Positions 1 to 8,008 are shown, counted from the first letter of the stretch. The stretch is 32,112 nucleotides of DNA from CAYJPK01 sp964372035 (GCA_964372035.1 CAYJPK010000016.1:1-32112); one strand, 5' to 3'. The notes: generated from the letters alone by a model not told the origin. Translations and numbers: made by a program.

Positions 1-84
1 CGTGGCGATAGAAAGCCGTTTGGCGATCGTGAACGCAAACCTTTTGGTGACAGAGATCGCAAGCCGTTTGGCGCAAGAGACTTT
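1..84 (+). repeat. 24-bp in-frame coding repeat (GDR-D/E-RKPF) at the window edge
   Basis: Three degenerate units encode GDRKPF, GDRERKPF and GDRDRKPF, followed by a decayed GARDF. They begin at positions 4, 22, 46 and 70. The period is 24 bp (8 residues), with synonymous differences between units. The reading frame continues without a stop into the gene that ends at 1740, so this is a basic, glycine-rich low-complexity part of that protein. The window begins inside the array, so the true copy number is unknown. Confidence 0.85.
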
Positions 85-1740
85 ACTGAAAAAAGCCCAT
101 TTGAAATACTTTTAGACATTGATAAAGACATTATCAATTTAATTTTTAAGCGTACAAATCAACTTGAGCGTATTTTTAAAGGTAAGGATAGCGCAAAAGC
201 TGAGAAAAAAATTAGAGCAAAATGGGAACAAGAAGCAGCTCGTGTAAGCCGTGATCCGCGTTTGATTCGCCAAGTATTTGCTTTGTTGCAAGAAGTTGAA
301 TGCTTAAATAACATTGAGGAAAGTGAAACTGCTAATGCTTTTGTGCTTAATCCAACACGTCAAGCTGTTGATATAAACCAAAAAGTTTTTGTAGACACAA
401 GAAGTGCAAGATTAGTTGCAGCATTTTGTGCTATGAATAATGTTAGTGTTGAGATTGAAAATGTTCTTTTAAATGACGATATCATAGGTATTGTTAAAGC
501 TTTTAACCAAATTGTTCATAATTTACGTTGGGAAGAAGACGGAAGAATTTTATGCGTACCGAACAATGAATTTAACAAGATTCAGCAAAGCGGTACTGTA
601 ATAGACAAGGTTGTCCATGTTGGCGATAATGAGCTAAACTTCTTAATCATTCTATTTTATATGTTAAGTATTCCATGTCGCTTAAAGTTAATGGGTGACA
701 GTTCATTAAAGCTTAATAATTTTTCATATTTATCTAAGTTTTTACCTAGCCTTGGTGCAAGGTTTACTTCACTTATTCCAGGTCAAGAAAGCTTGCCTGC
801 AAGACTTGAAGCATCTGGCATAATTCCAGATGAAATTACAATAACTGATGAACTTCCTTATGAAGCAGCGCTTGCTCTTAGCTTAGCTTTCATAAGCACT
901 AAAAAGACAATGTACCTTAATTTTAAAGCTTATAGCCAAAAAGAAGCACTTTTTGCAGAGCTTGGTAAATTTATTAATGGTTTAATTATTACAAACGATG
1001 TAATCAACTTAAATATAAGTGAAGTTCGTGTTGTTAAAAAATTAAGTGCTCCTTGTGAAACAACTGCAGCTGCTATTTATTTAGCATTGCCAGTCTTTGC
1101 AGGTGGTAAAACAAGTCTTGATTTAAGCCAAAACATTGAAACTCAATCTGCTGAATTTAATGAACTTTGCGAAGTATTAAGATTTGCTGGTGCTAATTTA
1201 GAAATTGGTGATAAGGTTAGCTTAGAAGCAAATGAAGATTATACACTTCAAAACTGCGAATTAAAGCTTAGTGCAAATTCTTTACCACTCTTAAATGCTA
1301 TTTATGCAATGCATGCTATCAAAAATGGTAGTATTGAATTACCTGAAATTTTAATGAGTGAAGAAAATCTCGAAGTTGCAGATACTTTCTTTGAGCAAAT
1401 TAAGCTTGAAAGAAATGAAAAAACTTTAAGTCTTAAATCAGATGATGAAGATAGTTTTAGCACATGGCTTAGCCCTTCTTTAGAGTGGACAATTGCCTAT
1501 ATGTTAATTGCTCTTAGAGCTACAAATAAGCGTGGTATCGGGCTTATTAATCCTAGTGTAATTAATGAGTATATGCCAAACTTCTGGCAATTCTACAATA
1601 GCCTTGCTAAAGAAGAAGAAATTGAAGTTGAAAATGCTGAAGAGTCAGAGGAAGTACCGACAAAACGTCGTGTAAAAGCTGCAGGTTTTATGCCTGTTGA
1701 GCTTATGCCAGAACCTATTGTTGATGAAGATGACTTTTAA
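1..1740 (+). CDS. Chorismate-mutase-like / EPSP-synthase-like fusion protein (5' end missing)
   Basis: The frame is open from base 1 (579 residues visible). The TTG at 262 is internal, because uninterrupted coding runs upstream of it. Residues 1-28 are basic GDRERKPF repeats. Residues about 36-100 look like an AroQ chorismate-mutase helix (IDKDIINLIFKRTNQLERI, then a K/R-rich helix). The rest follows the EPSP synthase (AroA) fold: an ITITDELPYEAALALSLAF segment where AroA has its SSQ-SALL region, a TTAAAIYLALPVFAGG segment, and a C-terminal NEYMPNFWQFYNSL resembling the family's SFP-F end. The key AroA motifs are missing: the N-terminal K-S-x-S-R-A signature, GNAGTAMR (here GDNELNFLI) and DHR-AM (here EWTIAYML). 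The tail, about 545-579, is acidic. The protein may be a non-catalytic paralogue or a very divergent enzyme. Its stop overlaps the region just before thiD. The fold assignment is inference from motif order; I am moderately sure. Confidence 0.5.
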   Translation, partial: RGDRKPFGDRERKPFGDRDRKPFGARDFTEKSPFEILLDIDKDIINLIFKRTNQLERIFKGKDSAKAEKKIRAKWEQEAARVSRDPRLIRQVFALLQEVECLNNIEESETANAFVLNPTRQAVDINQKVFVDTRSARLVAAFCAMNNVSVEIENVLLNDDIIGIVKAFNQIVHNLRWEEDGRILCVPNNEFNKIQQSGTVIDKVVHVGDNELNFLIILFYMLSIPCRLKLMGDSSLKLNNFSYLSKFLPSLGARFTSLIPGQESLPARLEASGIIPDEITITDELPYEAALALSLAFISTKKTMYLNFKAYSQKEALFAELGKFINGLIITNDVINLNISEVRVVKKLSAPCETTAAAIYLALPVFAGGKTSLDLSQNIETQSAEFNELCEVLRFAGANLEIGDKVSLEANEDYTLQNCELKLSANSLPLLNAIYAMHAIKNGSIELPEILMSEENLEVADTFFEQIKLERNEKTLSLKSDDEDSFSTWLSPSLEWTIAYMLIALRATNKRGIGLINPSVINEYMPNFWQFYNSLAKEEEIEVENAEESEEVPTKRRVKAAGFMPVELMPEPIVDEDDF

Positions 1741-1741
1741 T

Positions 1742-2548
1742 ATGCATATTCCAAAATGTATTTTGACTATTGCCGGCTCCGACTCTGGAGCTGGCGCCGG
1801 TATTCAAGCAGATTTAAAAACCATTACCATGCTTGGGGGCTATGCTTTAACTGCAATTACAGCCCTTACAGCACAAAATGGTCTTGGTGTAACTGCAATT
1901 CACCCAGCAACAAGCGATTTCATGTCAGCGCAACTTGATGCTGTTTTAACAGGTTTTACTGTTGAAGCTGCTAAAACAGGTATGCTTTTTGATGAAAACA
2001 TTATTAATATAGTGGCTGAAAAGTTAAAAGAACGCAAGTTTCCTTTAGTTGTTGATCCTGTCTGTGTGAGCCAAAGTGGACACAGACTTTTAAAAGATGA
2101 GGCTCTAGACGCCTTACAAGCTAAGATTTTACCCTTAGCTGATTTATTAACTCCAAATCGTCCTGAAGCAGAGTTATTAGCAAGCATGTCAATTAATTCA
2201 GAAGAAGATATTGCAAAGGCAGCTGAAAAACTACATAACATGGGTTCAAAAGCTGTTCTCATTAAAGGTGGACATTTTGATAGTGCTGGCGATGTACTTA
2301 TTGACTGGCTCTGTTTACCAAATGCTAAACCACTTGCAATGCCTCAAAAATATGTTGAAACAAAGCACAATCACGGCACTGGTTGCACCTTGTCAGCTGC
2401 TATTACAACATATTTAGGTACTGGTGAAGATTTAGAAAGCGCTATTAAGCAGGCTCAAGCCTATTTAAACTTATGCTTAACTCATGGTTATGCTCCTGGG
2501 CTTGGAACAGGACCGCCTAATCATGCAATTCCTTACTATTTAGCTTAA
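1742..2548 (+). CDS. thiD: Hydroxymethylpyrimidine/phosphomethylpyrimidine kinase ThiD
   Basis: This ribokinase-fold enzyme phosphorylates HMP and HMP-P for the pyrimidine half of thiamine; it is cytoplasmic. The sequence shows the ThiD N-terminal signature ILTIAGSDSGAGAGIQADLK (from residue 7) and the C-terminal anion-hole motif GTGCTLSAAI with the catalytic Asp region of the PfkB/ThiD superfamily. From the ATG at 1742 the protein is 268 aa, the usual ThiD length. The frame is open further upstream to 1697, but those starts lie inside the preceding gene and add residues that ThiD proteins lack; ATGs at 1724 and 1730 are also possible. No strong Shine-Dalgarno sequence precedes it, so it probably relies on coupling to the gene ending at 1740. 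No other thiamine gene is nearby. Confidence 0.93.
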   Translation: MHIPKCILTIAGSDSGAGAGIQADLKTITMLGGYALTAITALTAQNGLGVTAIHPATSDFMSAQLDAVLTGFTVEAAKTGMLFDENIINIVAEKLKERKFPLVVDPVCVSQSGHRLLKDEALDALQAKILPLADLLTPNRPEAELLASMSINSEEDIAKAAEKLHNMGSKAVLIKGGHFDSAGDVLIDWLCLPNAKPLAMPQKYVETKHNHGTGCTLSAAITTYLGTGEDLESAIKQAQAYLNLCLTHGYAPGLGTGPPNHAIPYYLA

Positions 2549-2563
2549 ATATTAGGACAGTTT

Positions 2564-3385
2564 ATGCGTATATTAATTTCAGCAGATATTGAGGGTGTTA
2601 GCGGTATTGTTAACCCAGAACAAACAAAAGCTGGCTCTATAGAGTATGAAAAAGCTAGGATTTTGTTAACAGAAGAAGTTAATGCCTGTGTTAATGGAGC
2701 TATTTCAGGCGGTGCTACAGATATTGTAGTTGTCGATGCTCATGGAACTTATCGCAACATTTTATTTGATAAACTTCATAAAGAAGCAAAATTAATTTGC
2801 GGTAAACCAAGACTTTTTGGTATGATGACAGGCTTAGAAGAATGTGGATCTTTTGACGCTGCAATTTTACTTGGCTATCATGCAAGGGCTGGAAGTTATG
2901 GCGTTTTAAGCCATACTATTAATGGTAGAGCCTTTTTATCTATTAGCATTGATGGTAAAGCTGTTGGTGAAATTTTACTAAATAGTGCCTTAGCTGGTGA
3001 GCATAATGTGCCTATTGCCCTTGTTAGTGGTGATAATTATGTTGCTAAGGAATGTGCATTTTTAAATCAAGCTGAAATAATAACAACAAAGCAAGCTCTT
3101 TCAACTCATGCAGCTATGAATTTACCTTGTGAAATAGTGCATGAAGCTCTAGAAAATGGAGCTGAAATAGCAGTTTCAAAAATAAAAGAATTAAAAACTT
3201 ATAAGCTAGAAAGTGATGACTTGTGGGTTGAAGTGATGACTTGCCATAATGTTTTCGCAGATATTTTTAGTCAACTTGAAGATGTTGAAAGAATTTATCC
3301 AAATGGAGTTGCTTTTTCAGCAAAAAATATCAAATCAATTATTAGAAAATTAAATATTCTTTCGGCTCTTGCAAGTACTGTCTGA
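2564..3385 (+). CDS. dppA: M55-family zinc D-aminopeptidase (DppA-like)
   Basis: This is a 273-aa protein matching the M55 D-aminopeptidases, which release N-terminal D-amino acids from short peptides such as murein fragments and act as ring-shaped oligomers in the cytoplasm. Visible family residues are the SADIEG zinc motif (Asp8, Glu10), DAHG (His60), GYH (His106), SHT (His117, the catalytic His position) and GEILLN (Glu136). It starts 15 nt after thiD, is probably co-transcribed, and is followed by a strong terminator. In Bacillus subtilis dppA heads the dppABCDE operon; here DppB/DppC-like permeases occur only about 17 kb away. A link to wall-peptide recycling is inference. Confidence 0.88.
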   Translation: MRILISADIEGVSGIVNPEQTKAGSIEYEKARILLTEEVNACVNGAISGGATDIVVVDAHGTYRNILFDKLHKEAKLICGKPRLFGMMTGLEECGSFDAAILLGYHARAGSYGVLSHTINGRAFLSISIDGKAVGEILLNSALAGEHNVPIALVSGDNYVAKECAFLNQAEIITTKQALSTHAAMNLPCEIVHEALENGAEIAVSKIKELKTYKLESDDLWVEVMTCHNVFADIFSQLEDVERIYPNGVAFSAKNIKSIIRKLNILSALASTV

Positions 3386-3410
3386 TTATTTAAACATATA
3401 ATTTATATAG

Positions 3411-3448
3411 AACTGATTTCTGTTATTACGGAAATCAGTTTTTTTTTA
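3411..3448 (+). terminator. Intrinsic terminator after dppA
   Basis: A perfect 10-bp stem (AACTGATTTC / GAAATCAGTT) extends to 12 bp with a G-T and a G-C pair around a TTATTA loop. It is followed directly by eight T residues. It closes the thiD-dppA transcript. Confidence 0.93.
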
Positions 3449-3855
3449 TGCAAAAACTGCATGTACTAAAAAAATATATATAATTTTAGTATGTTATAAT
3501 AGTTAAGAACATTTTACGAACAAGAAATGAACATATATACTAACAAAGTATTAACATTAAAAAAACAAGTAAGTAACAAATAAAATACAAAATTATTGAC
3601 ATATTTTATTATATGCTAAGTTTAAATTAAACTATAAAATCAATATGTTAAGAAAGTTAAGAACATAAGAACATATATCCAAATGATTGCATTTTATTTA
3701 TGAACATGCCGACTCATAAAAAATTTTACATTCTATGAAATACTTAATAATTAACAAAATAAAACATATAAATTTTAGAAATAAATATTTTTTATTGCCA
3801 ACTAAAAGTATAATTGGTATTTTAGACAAATATTTTTTAAAAAGGGTAATTATTT
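3449..3855. promoter_or_regulatory. AT-rich 407-bp leader of paaK, no gene seen
   Basis: Between the terminator and paaK there is no plausible gene; the longest ATG-led frame (3527) gives only 18 residues. A TATAAT box at 3809-3814 could serve as a -10, but it has only a weak -35. TTGACA at 3596-3601 has no good -10 at the right distance. GAACAT elements recur (listed separately). I read the stretch as the regulatory region of paaK, with exact promoter position undecided. Confidence 0.4.
3501..3707 (+). repeat. Recurring AGTTAAGAACAT / GAACATATAT elements
   Basis: The string AGTTAAGAACAT occurs at 3501-3512 and again at 3655-3666. GAACATATAT occurs at 3529-3538 and 3669-3678. A further GAACAT is at 3702-3707. 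The second cluster is nearly tandem, ATGTTAAGAA then AGTTAAGAAC then ATAAGAACAT. Such direct repeats upstream of one gene suggest a transcription-factor operator for paaK, but the sequence is so AT-rich that chance similarity is possible. Confidence 0.45.
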
Positions 3856-5151
3856 ATGAGCGCAGAATTTTTTGACCCAATTGAGGGTATTGATAGAGCA
3901 AGTCTAGAAGCATTACAATTTTCACGTTTACGCACAACTTTAGAAAGAGCAAGCAATGCTCCTTTTTATGCAAAGCGTTTAAATGAAGCTGGAATTATTC
4001 CTGCTGATCTAAAATCAATTGATGATTTTTATAATTTACCTTTTACTACAAAAGACGATTTAAGAGCGCAGTACCCTATGGGCTTAGCCTGTGTTGAGCC
4101 TAGTGAGTTTATAAGAATGCATGCTTCAAGTGGTACAACTGGTAGCCCCTCTGCAATATGTTATACTCAAAATGATATATATACCTGGTCTGATTTAATG
4201 GCTCGGTGCATGTATATGGTAGGAATTCGCAAAGGTGATGTTTTTCAGAATATGTCAGGCTATGGTCTTTTTACTGGTGGCCTTGGAATTCACTTTGGAG
4301 CTGAAAGGGTAGGCTGTATGACTATTCCTGCTGGTGCTGGAAATAGTCGCCGTCAAATAAAACTATTATCAGACTTTAAGACTTCTGCTATTCATATTTT
4401 ACCATCATATGCCTTGCATATTGGCGCATTATTAAAAGAAGAGGGTATCGACCCTTATGAAACTTCACTTAGGGTTGCTTTAATTGGTGCTGAACCATAT
4501 ACAGAAGAAGTAAGAAAAAGAATTGAGCATTTACTTGGTGTAAAAGTTTATAACTCATATGGGCTATCTGAAATGAATGGACCAGGTGTTGCCTTTGAAT
4601 GTGAAGCTCAAAATGGTATGCATATTTGGGAAGATGCATTTTTATTTGAAATTATTGATCCTAAAACAGGTAAACATGTTCCTGATGGTGAAGTTGGTGA
4701 ATTAGTAATGACTACTTTATGCCGTGAAGGTATGCCTATTTTACGTTATCGTACACGTGATTTAACACGTATCATAACAGGTGAGTGCACTTGTGGGCGC
4801 AAACACCGCCGTATTGATAGAATTCAAGGACGCTCTGACGATATGCTTATTATTAAAGGCGTTAATATCTATCCTATGCAAATTGAAGCTGTTCTTATGG
4901 GCTTTACAGAAGTTGGACAAAATTATTTGATAGTTATTGAAAGAGAAAATGATCAAGATGTATTAAAGGTCAAGGTTGAAATCAAAGAAGAAAATTTTGT
5001 TGAAGATATGCGTGTACTGCGTAATTTACAAAGTGAAATAGCTAGAAAAATTCGTGATGAAATTTTGATTACACCTGTTATTGAGCTTGTTCAACAAAAC
5101 TCCTTACCTGTTAGTGAAGGTAAAGCAGTTAGAGTTCATGATTTAAGATAA
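3856..5151 (+). CDS. paaK: Phenylacetate-CoA ligase (PaaK family)
   Basis: This is a 431-aa, AMP-forming cytoplasmic acyl-CoA ligase that activates phenylacetate or a related aryl acetate with ATP and CoA. The adenylate-forming P-loop SSGTTGSPS is at residues 91-99; YGLSEMNGPG follows in the middle, and the C-terminal part has RTRDLTR, ECTCGRKHRR and GRSDDMLIIKGVNIYP, all typical of PaaK. Length is standard. The start has an AAGGG about 8 nt upstream. It is transcribed alone, between a long AT-rich leader and its own terminator. In sulfate reducers and other anaerobes PaaK homologues often work with indolepyruvate:ferredoxin oxidoreductase in aromatic amino acid oxidation; that partner is not in the window, so the role is inferred. 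Confidence 0.93.
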   Translation: MSAEFFDPIEGIDRASLEALQFSRLRTTLERASNAPFYAKRLNEAGIIPADLKSIDDFYNLPFTTKDDLRAQYPMGLACVEPSEFIRMHASSGTTGSPSAICYTQNDIYTWSDLMARCMYMVGIRKGDVFQNMSGYGLFTGGLGIHFGAERVGCMTIPAGAGNSRRQIKLLSDFKTSAIHILPSYALHIGALLKEEGIDPYETSLRVALIGAEPYTEEVRKRIEHLLGVKVYNSYGLSEMNGPGVAFECEAQNGMHIWEDAFLFEIIDPKTGKHVPDGEVGELVMTTLCREGMPILRYRTRDLTRIITGECTCGRKHRRIDRIQGRSDDMLIIKGVNIYPMQIEAVLMGFTEVGQNYLIVIERENDQDVLKVKVEIKEENFVEDMRVLRNLQSEIARKIRDEILITPVIELVQQNSLPVSEGKAVRVHDLR

Positions 5152-5175
5152 TTTTAAAATTACAAATAATATTTT

Positions 5176-5211
5176 AAAAAGCCAGATTGTATAAACTTTT
5201 TGGCTTTTTTT
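5176..5211 (+). terminator. Intrinsic terminator after paaK
   Basis: A 9-bp stem, AAAAAGCCA with TGGCTTTTT, encloses a 16-nt loop and runs into a T tract. It lies 25 nt past the paaK stop. Confidence 0.85.
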
Positions 5212-5236
5212 ATTCTTTTATATATAGTAGTAATAC

Positions 5237-5268
5237 AAAAAAAAAGTGGCAGATAAACTACCACTTTT
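5237..5268 (-). terminator. Intrinsic terminator after the ferredoxin gene
   Basis: The 8-bp arms AAAAGTGG and CCACTTTT are separated by 11 nt. On the minus strand the hairpin is followed by a run of nine T, so it fits the end of the ferredoxin transcript. Together with the plus-strand terminator just before it, it forms a back-to-back pair between convergent genes. Confidence 0.87.
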
Positions 5269-5311
5269 AATCAACCAAATAAGATAAAAATATCTTTTCT
5301 AGTGATGTAAA

Positions 5312-5500
5312 TTATGCTTCAGATACACGAAGAGCTTCTTCGCTACAAACCTCAACACAATTTTGACAACCAACACACTCGTCAAGAGCTGTAGGAATTG
5401 CTTTTCCTTTTTTTACTTCATAAACTTCAACAGGACAAGCGTCCATGCAATCACCACAACCAATACATTTGTTTTGGTTTACATCAATTTTCCAACTCAT
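5312..5500 (-). CDS. 2x[4Fe-4S] bacterial-type ferredoxin
   Basis: This 62-aa electron carrier has two CxxCxxCxxxC clusters: Cys12, 15, 18, 22 (followed by Pro) and Cys42, 45, 48, 52 (followed by Ser instead of the usual Pro). Each is expected to ligate one [4Fe-4S] cluster, with the fourth ligand exchanged between the two motifs as in clostridial-type ferredoxins. The start has a GGAG Shine-Dalgarno about 8 nt upstream. It is monocistronic, convergent with paaK. A general low-potential redox partner is likely; its specific partner cannot be read from here. Confidence 0.93.
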   Translation of the reverse strand: MSWKIDVNQNKCIGCGDCMDACPVEVYEVKKGKAIPTALDECVGCQNCVEVCSEEALRVSEA

Positions 5501-5637
5501 TCTAAAACTCCATAAAATCTTTTATTAATGATGTTTTACCTTAATTTGTTTTCAAATTCAAGCAAAAAGCATACATAAAATGTAAATTCTAAAATGAATT
5601 ATTTTAATATGATATATATAATATATAAAATTAAACT

Positions 5638-6399
5638 TTATCGTGCCATCCAGCCACCGTCAACCAAAACAGTTGAACCAGTTACATATGATGAAGCTTG
5701 TGAAGCTAGAAAAACTACGGCTCCTTTCATATCATCTTTATCGCCCCATTTACCCATTGGGATACGATTTAAGATTTCAGCACTACGCACAGGATCTTTT
5801 TGAAGTGCATCAGTATTATTTGTGGCCATGTAACCAGGAGCAATTGCATTAACAGTAATATTATATTTTGCTAATTCGTTCGCCATAAGCTTTGTAAGCC
5901 CATCTAAACCACTTTTACTTGAAGTGTATGAGGGAACACGGATTCCGCCTTGAAAGGCTAATAAGGAGCTTGTATTGATAATTCTGCCATTAATTTTTTG
6001 CTCAACCATTTTCTTTGCCACAGCTTGTGATAAAAAGAAAATACTTTTTAAATTAACGTTCATTACATCGTCCCAATCTTTTTCTGAAAAATCAAAAATA
6101 TCATCACGACGAATAGTTCCCGCATTATTAACTAAAATATCAATTCTACCCATTTGCTTAATTGTTTCATCAACAATATATTGAATTTTATCTTGACTTA
6201 CTAAATCAGCTTCAATATGAATAAATTTACGCCCTAGTTTTTTAATACTAGCTTCGATTTCTGGCATTGCATTAGCACCAACAGCAACAATATCAGCACC
6301 TGCTTCAGCTAAGCCTTCAGCCATTCCATATCCAAGCCCACGTCTAGCACCAGTTACTATAGCAACTTTACCAGTCAAATTAAATTGCTCTAAAATCAT
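5638..6399 (-). CDS. kduD: 2-dehydro-3-deoxy-D-gluconate 5-dehydrogenase (KduD-like SDR)
   Basis: This is a 253-aa short-chain dehydrogenase/reductase, exactly the length of E. coli KduD, and close to it throughout: FSEKDWDDVMN, FQGGIRVPSYTSSKSG, ITVNAIAPGYMATNNT and the end VDGGWMAR are nearly the same as I recall for KduD. NAD-binding TGxxxGxG is at residues 16-23, NNAG at 91-94, and the catalytic Ser144/145, Tyr158 and Lys162 are present. KduD interconverts 2,5-diketo-3-deoxygluconate and 2-keto-3-deoxygluconate in uronate catabolism. No kduI, KDG kinase or aldolase is adjacent. It lies 17 nt behind an RluA-type gene, so it is probably co-transcribed with it. The real substrate may differ, as in many isolated KduD homologues. 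Confidence 0.87.
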   Translation of the reverse strand: MILEQFNLTGKVAIVTGARRGLGYGMAEGLAEAGADIVAVGANAMPEIEASIKKLGRKFIHIEADLVSQDKIQYIVDETIKQMGRIDILVNNAGTIRRDDIFDFSEKDWDDVMNVNLKSIFFLSQAVAKKMVEQKINGRIINTSSLLAFQGGIRVPSYTSSKSGLDGLTKLMANELAKYNITVNAIAPGYMATNNTDALQKDPVRSAEILNRIPMGKWGDKDDMKGAVVFLASQASSYVTGSTVLVDGGWMAR

Positions 6400-6416
6400 A
6401 ATTTACTCCTAATTTA

Positions 6417-7316
6417 TTATTGATTAATATTTAGTTTATTAATCAAAGTAGATTTTAATTTTTTATCAAATAAATCAGACCATGTAGGATAATTTAATAC
6501 TTCAAAATCATTCATTTTAAAGTAAAAATGGTGAAGTAAAAAATAATCAGCTTTTAAACCATTATATTTTTCATCACCTATAAGAGGAAGATCAATTTCT
6601 GACATATGTTTACGAATTTGATGTCTTGCACCTTGAATAATTTTTACAATAACAATACTAATATGATTATTATATTCAGCATTTATTAGTTCTGTAATTT
6701 TTTTAGATTCTACATCATCAAAATTATAAAAATCAATTATGCTTGTTCTGCGCTCATTTTTAGTTTCAAGTTCAAAAAGCTTGGAATTAAGTGCCTCTAG
6801 ATTTTCAATATGTTTTGAAACTACACACAGATAATATTTATTAACTGTTTGCCTATTCACATCTAATATTTTGCTTGCATTATCAGAAGATGAAGCTAGT
6901 AAAATACCAGACGTATAATAATCAAGTCTATTCAATAACTTAACATTATATTTTATTTCATTACAAAGAACTGGTAATACAGTTTCAATACTATTATTTG
7001 CTCCACCTTTTAAATGCACACTATGCCATTTTGATGGTTTGTAAATAGCTACAAAATCATCATTTTTTGAAATAATATAAGGTTTATTATCCGCAAAGGT
7101 ATCTTCACTATAAGCTAATTCTTCATCTTCAATTTTAACTGTGATAACTTGATTAAGCTTTAATTTTTGAGCTTCTTTTGCTACTTTATCATCAATTAAA
7201 ACAAAAGCTTGCTCGCAAAGTCTACGTCTAGCCCGCAAGCTATAATTAGGTAAAAGCTCTTTAAGTGCAAAATCTAGGCGTTTACCAACAAAATCATTAT
7301 TAACAATAAATTGCAT
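6417..7316 (-). CDS. RluA-family pseudouridine synthase
   Basis: This 299-aa protein has an N-terminal S4-like RNA-binding segment (about residues 10-60, with LRARRRLCEQAFVLIDDKVA) and an RluA catalytic domain. The catalytic motif reads NRLDYYTSGILL at 129-140, with Asp132 as nucleophile; the usual His before RLD is Asn here. GARHQIRKHMSEIDLPLIGDEKY matches the family's later H-Q-I-R-H motif. It modifies uridines in rRNA or tRNA; which site cannot be told from sequence alone. It starts 2 nt after the stop of a 31-aa membrane ORF (TAATAATG), indicating translational coupling, and is followed after 17 nt by kduD. Confidence 0.87.
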   Translation of the reverse strand: MQFIVNNDFVGKRLDFALKELLPNYSLRARRRLCEQAFVLIDDKVAKEAQKLKLNQVITVKIEDEELAYSEDTFADNKPYIISKNDDFVAIYKPSKWHSVHLKGGANNSIETVLPVLCNEIKYNVKLLNRLDYYTSGILLASSSDNASKILDVNRQTVNKYYLCVVSKHIENLEALNSKLFELETKNERRTSIIDFYNFDDVESKKITELINAEYNNHISIVIVKIIQGARHQIRKHMSEIDLPLIGDEKYNGLKADYFLLHHFYFKMNDFEVLNYPTWSDLFDKKLKSTLINKLNINQ

Positions 7317-7318
7317 TA

Positions 7319-7414
7319 TTAATGGTGATTTTTTTCATTTGGGCTAGAATTTTTAATATAACGTAAAGCCACACCAACAGCAGCAACTCCAAGTAAAAAC
7401 CATACAAAATCCAT
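7319..7414 (-). CDS. 31-aa single-pass membrane protein coupled to the pseudouridine synthase
   Basis: This small ORF begins at an ATG preceded by a strong Shine-Dalgarno (CGGAGG, 5-6 nt spacer) and is the first gene after the cheW terminator. The product is MDFVWFLLGVAAVGVALRYI followed by a polar tail KNSSPNEKNHH. Residues 2-20 form one hydrophobic helix. Its stop codon is 2 nt before the start of the RluA-family gene. I do not recognise a family. The combination of a good ribosome site, a convincing membrane helix and the coupled position makes it a likely real microprotein rather than a leader artefact; a translated leader that sets expression of the next gene is the alternative. Confidence 0.68.
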   Translation of the reverse strand: MDFVWFLLGVAAVGVALRYIKNSSPNEKNHH

Positions 7415-7433
7415 ATATTCCTCCGAATAATTT

Positions 7434-7467
7434 AAAAAGACAAAAGCAGATTATTACACCTGCTTTT
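7434..7467 (-). terminator. Intrinsic terminator after cheW
   Basis: The arms AAAAGCAG (7442-7449) and CTGCTTTT (7460-7467) form an 8-bp stem with a 10-nt loop. On the minus strand this is followed by GTCTTTTT. It separates cheW from the small membrane ORF operon. Confidence 0.82.
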
Positions 7468-7486
7468 ATCTTGAAATAATAAAAAA

Positions 7487-7969
7487 TTACATTTCGCTTA
7501 TGCTTTCTAATTCTTCTTCATCAAGTAATTTATCAAGATCAAGTAAAATTAAGAGTTTATCGTTTAATTTACCAACTCCTCTCATATATTCAGAGCCAAT
7601 ACCAGCAACAACTGGTGGAGGTGGTTCAACGGTTGATTCTTTAATACGTAAAACTTCACATACTTCATCAACAACAAAACCAACAATTTGCCCTTGCAAA
7701 TCCATAACTTCAATTCTTGTACTACTATCATGCACACTTGGTTCCATTCCAAAACGACGGCGCATATCAATAACTGGTATAACTTTACCACGTAAATTAA
7801 TAACACCTTCAACAAATCCTGGAGCATTTGGAACTTTAGTAATTGGCATCATACGAATAATTTCTTGAACTTTTAAAATATCAACACCAAATTCTTCATG
7901 TGCGATACGAAAAGTAACAAGTTGAATTAAGTTATTGTCAGCATTAACAAAGTTTTTGTCTTCTGACAT
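7487..7969 (-). CDS. cheW: Chemotaxis coupling protein CheW
   Basis: This 160-aa single CheW domain joins chemoreceptors to the histidine kinase CheA at the inner membrane. Diagnostic stretches are LVTFRIAHEEFGVDILKVQE, the PNAPGFVEGVINLRGKVIPV core with its conserved Arg, and the C-terminal LLILLDLDKLL. The start has GAGGG at good spacing. It is monocistronic between a palindrome-containing leader and a terminator. No cheA, receptor or methylation gene lies in the window; cheV, another coupling protein, is about 17 kb to the right. Confidence 0.95.
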   Translation of the reverse strand: MSEDKNFVNADNNLIQLVTFRIAHEEFGVDILKVQEIIRMMPITKVPNAPGFVEGVINLRGKVIPVIDMRRRFGMEPSVHDSSTRIEVMDLQGQIVGFVVDEVCEVLRIKESTVEPPPPVVAGIGSEYMRGVGKLNDKLLILLDLDKLLDEEELESISEM

Positions 7970-8008
7970 AGCATTACCCTCTTTTTATATTTTAAGTTAA
8001 TTAAAGTT

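Noticed and set aside
1900..2262. 120-aa minus-strand frame opposite thiD
   Set aside because: Antisense shadow of an intact ThiD; no supporting features.
3527..3583. 18-codon ATG frame in the paaK leader
   Set aside because: Very short, no Shine-Dalgarno, composition equal to the spacer.
7500..7868. 122-aa plus-strand frame opposite cheW
   Set aside because: Ser/Ile-rich antisense shadow of a clear CheW gene; no ribosome site or family features.
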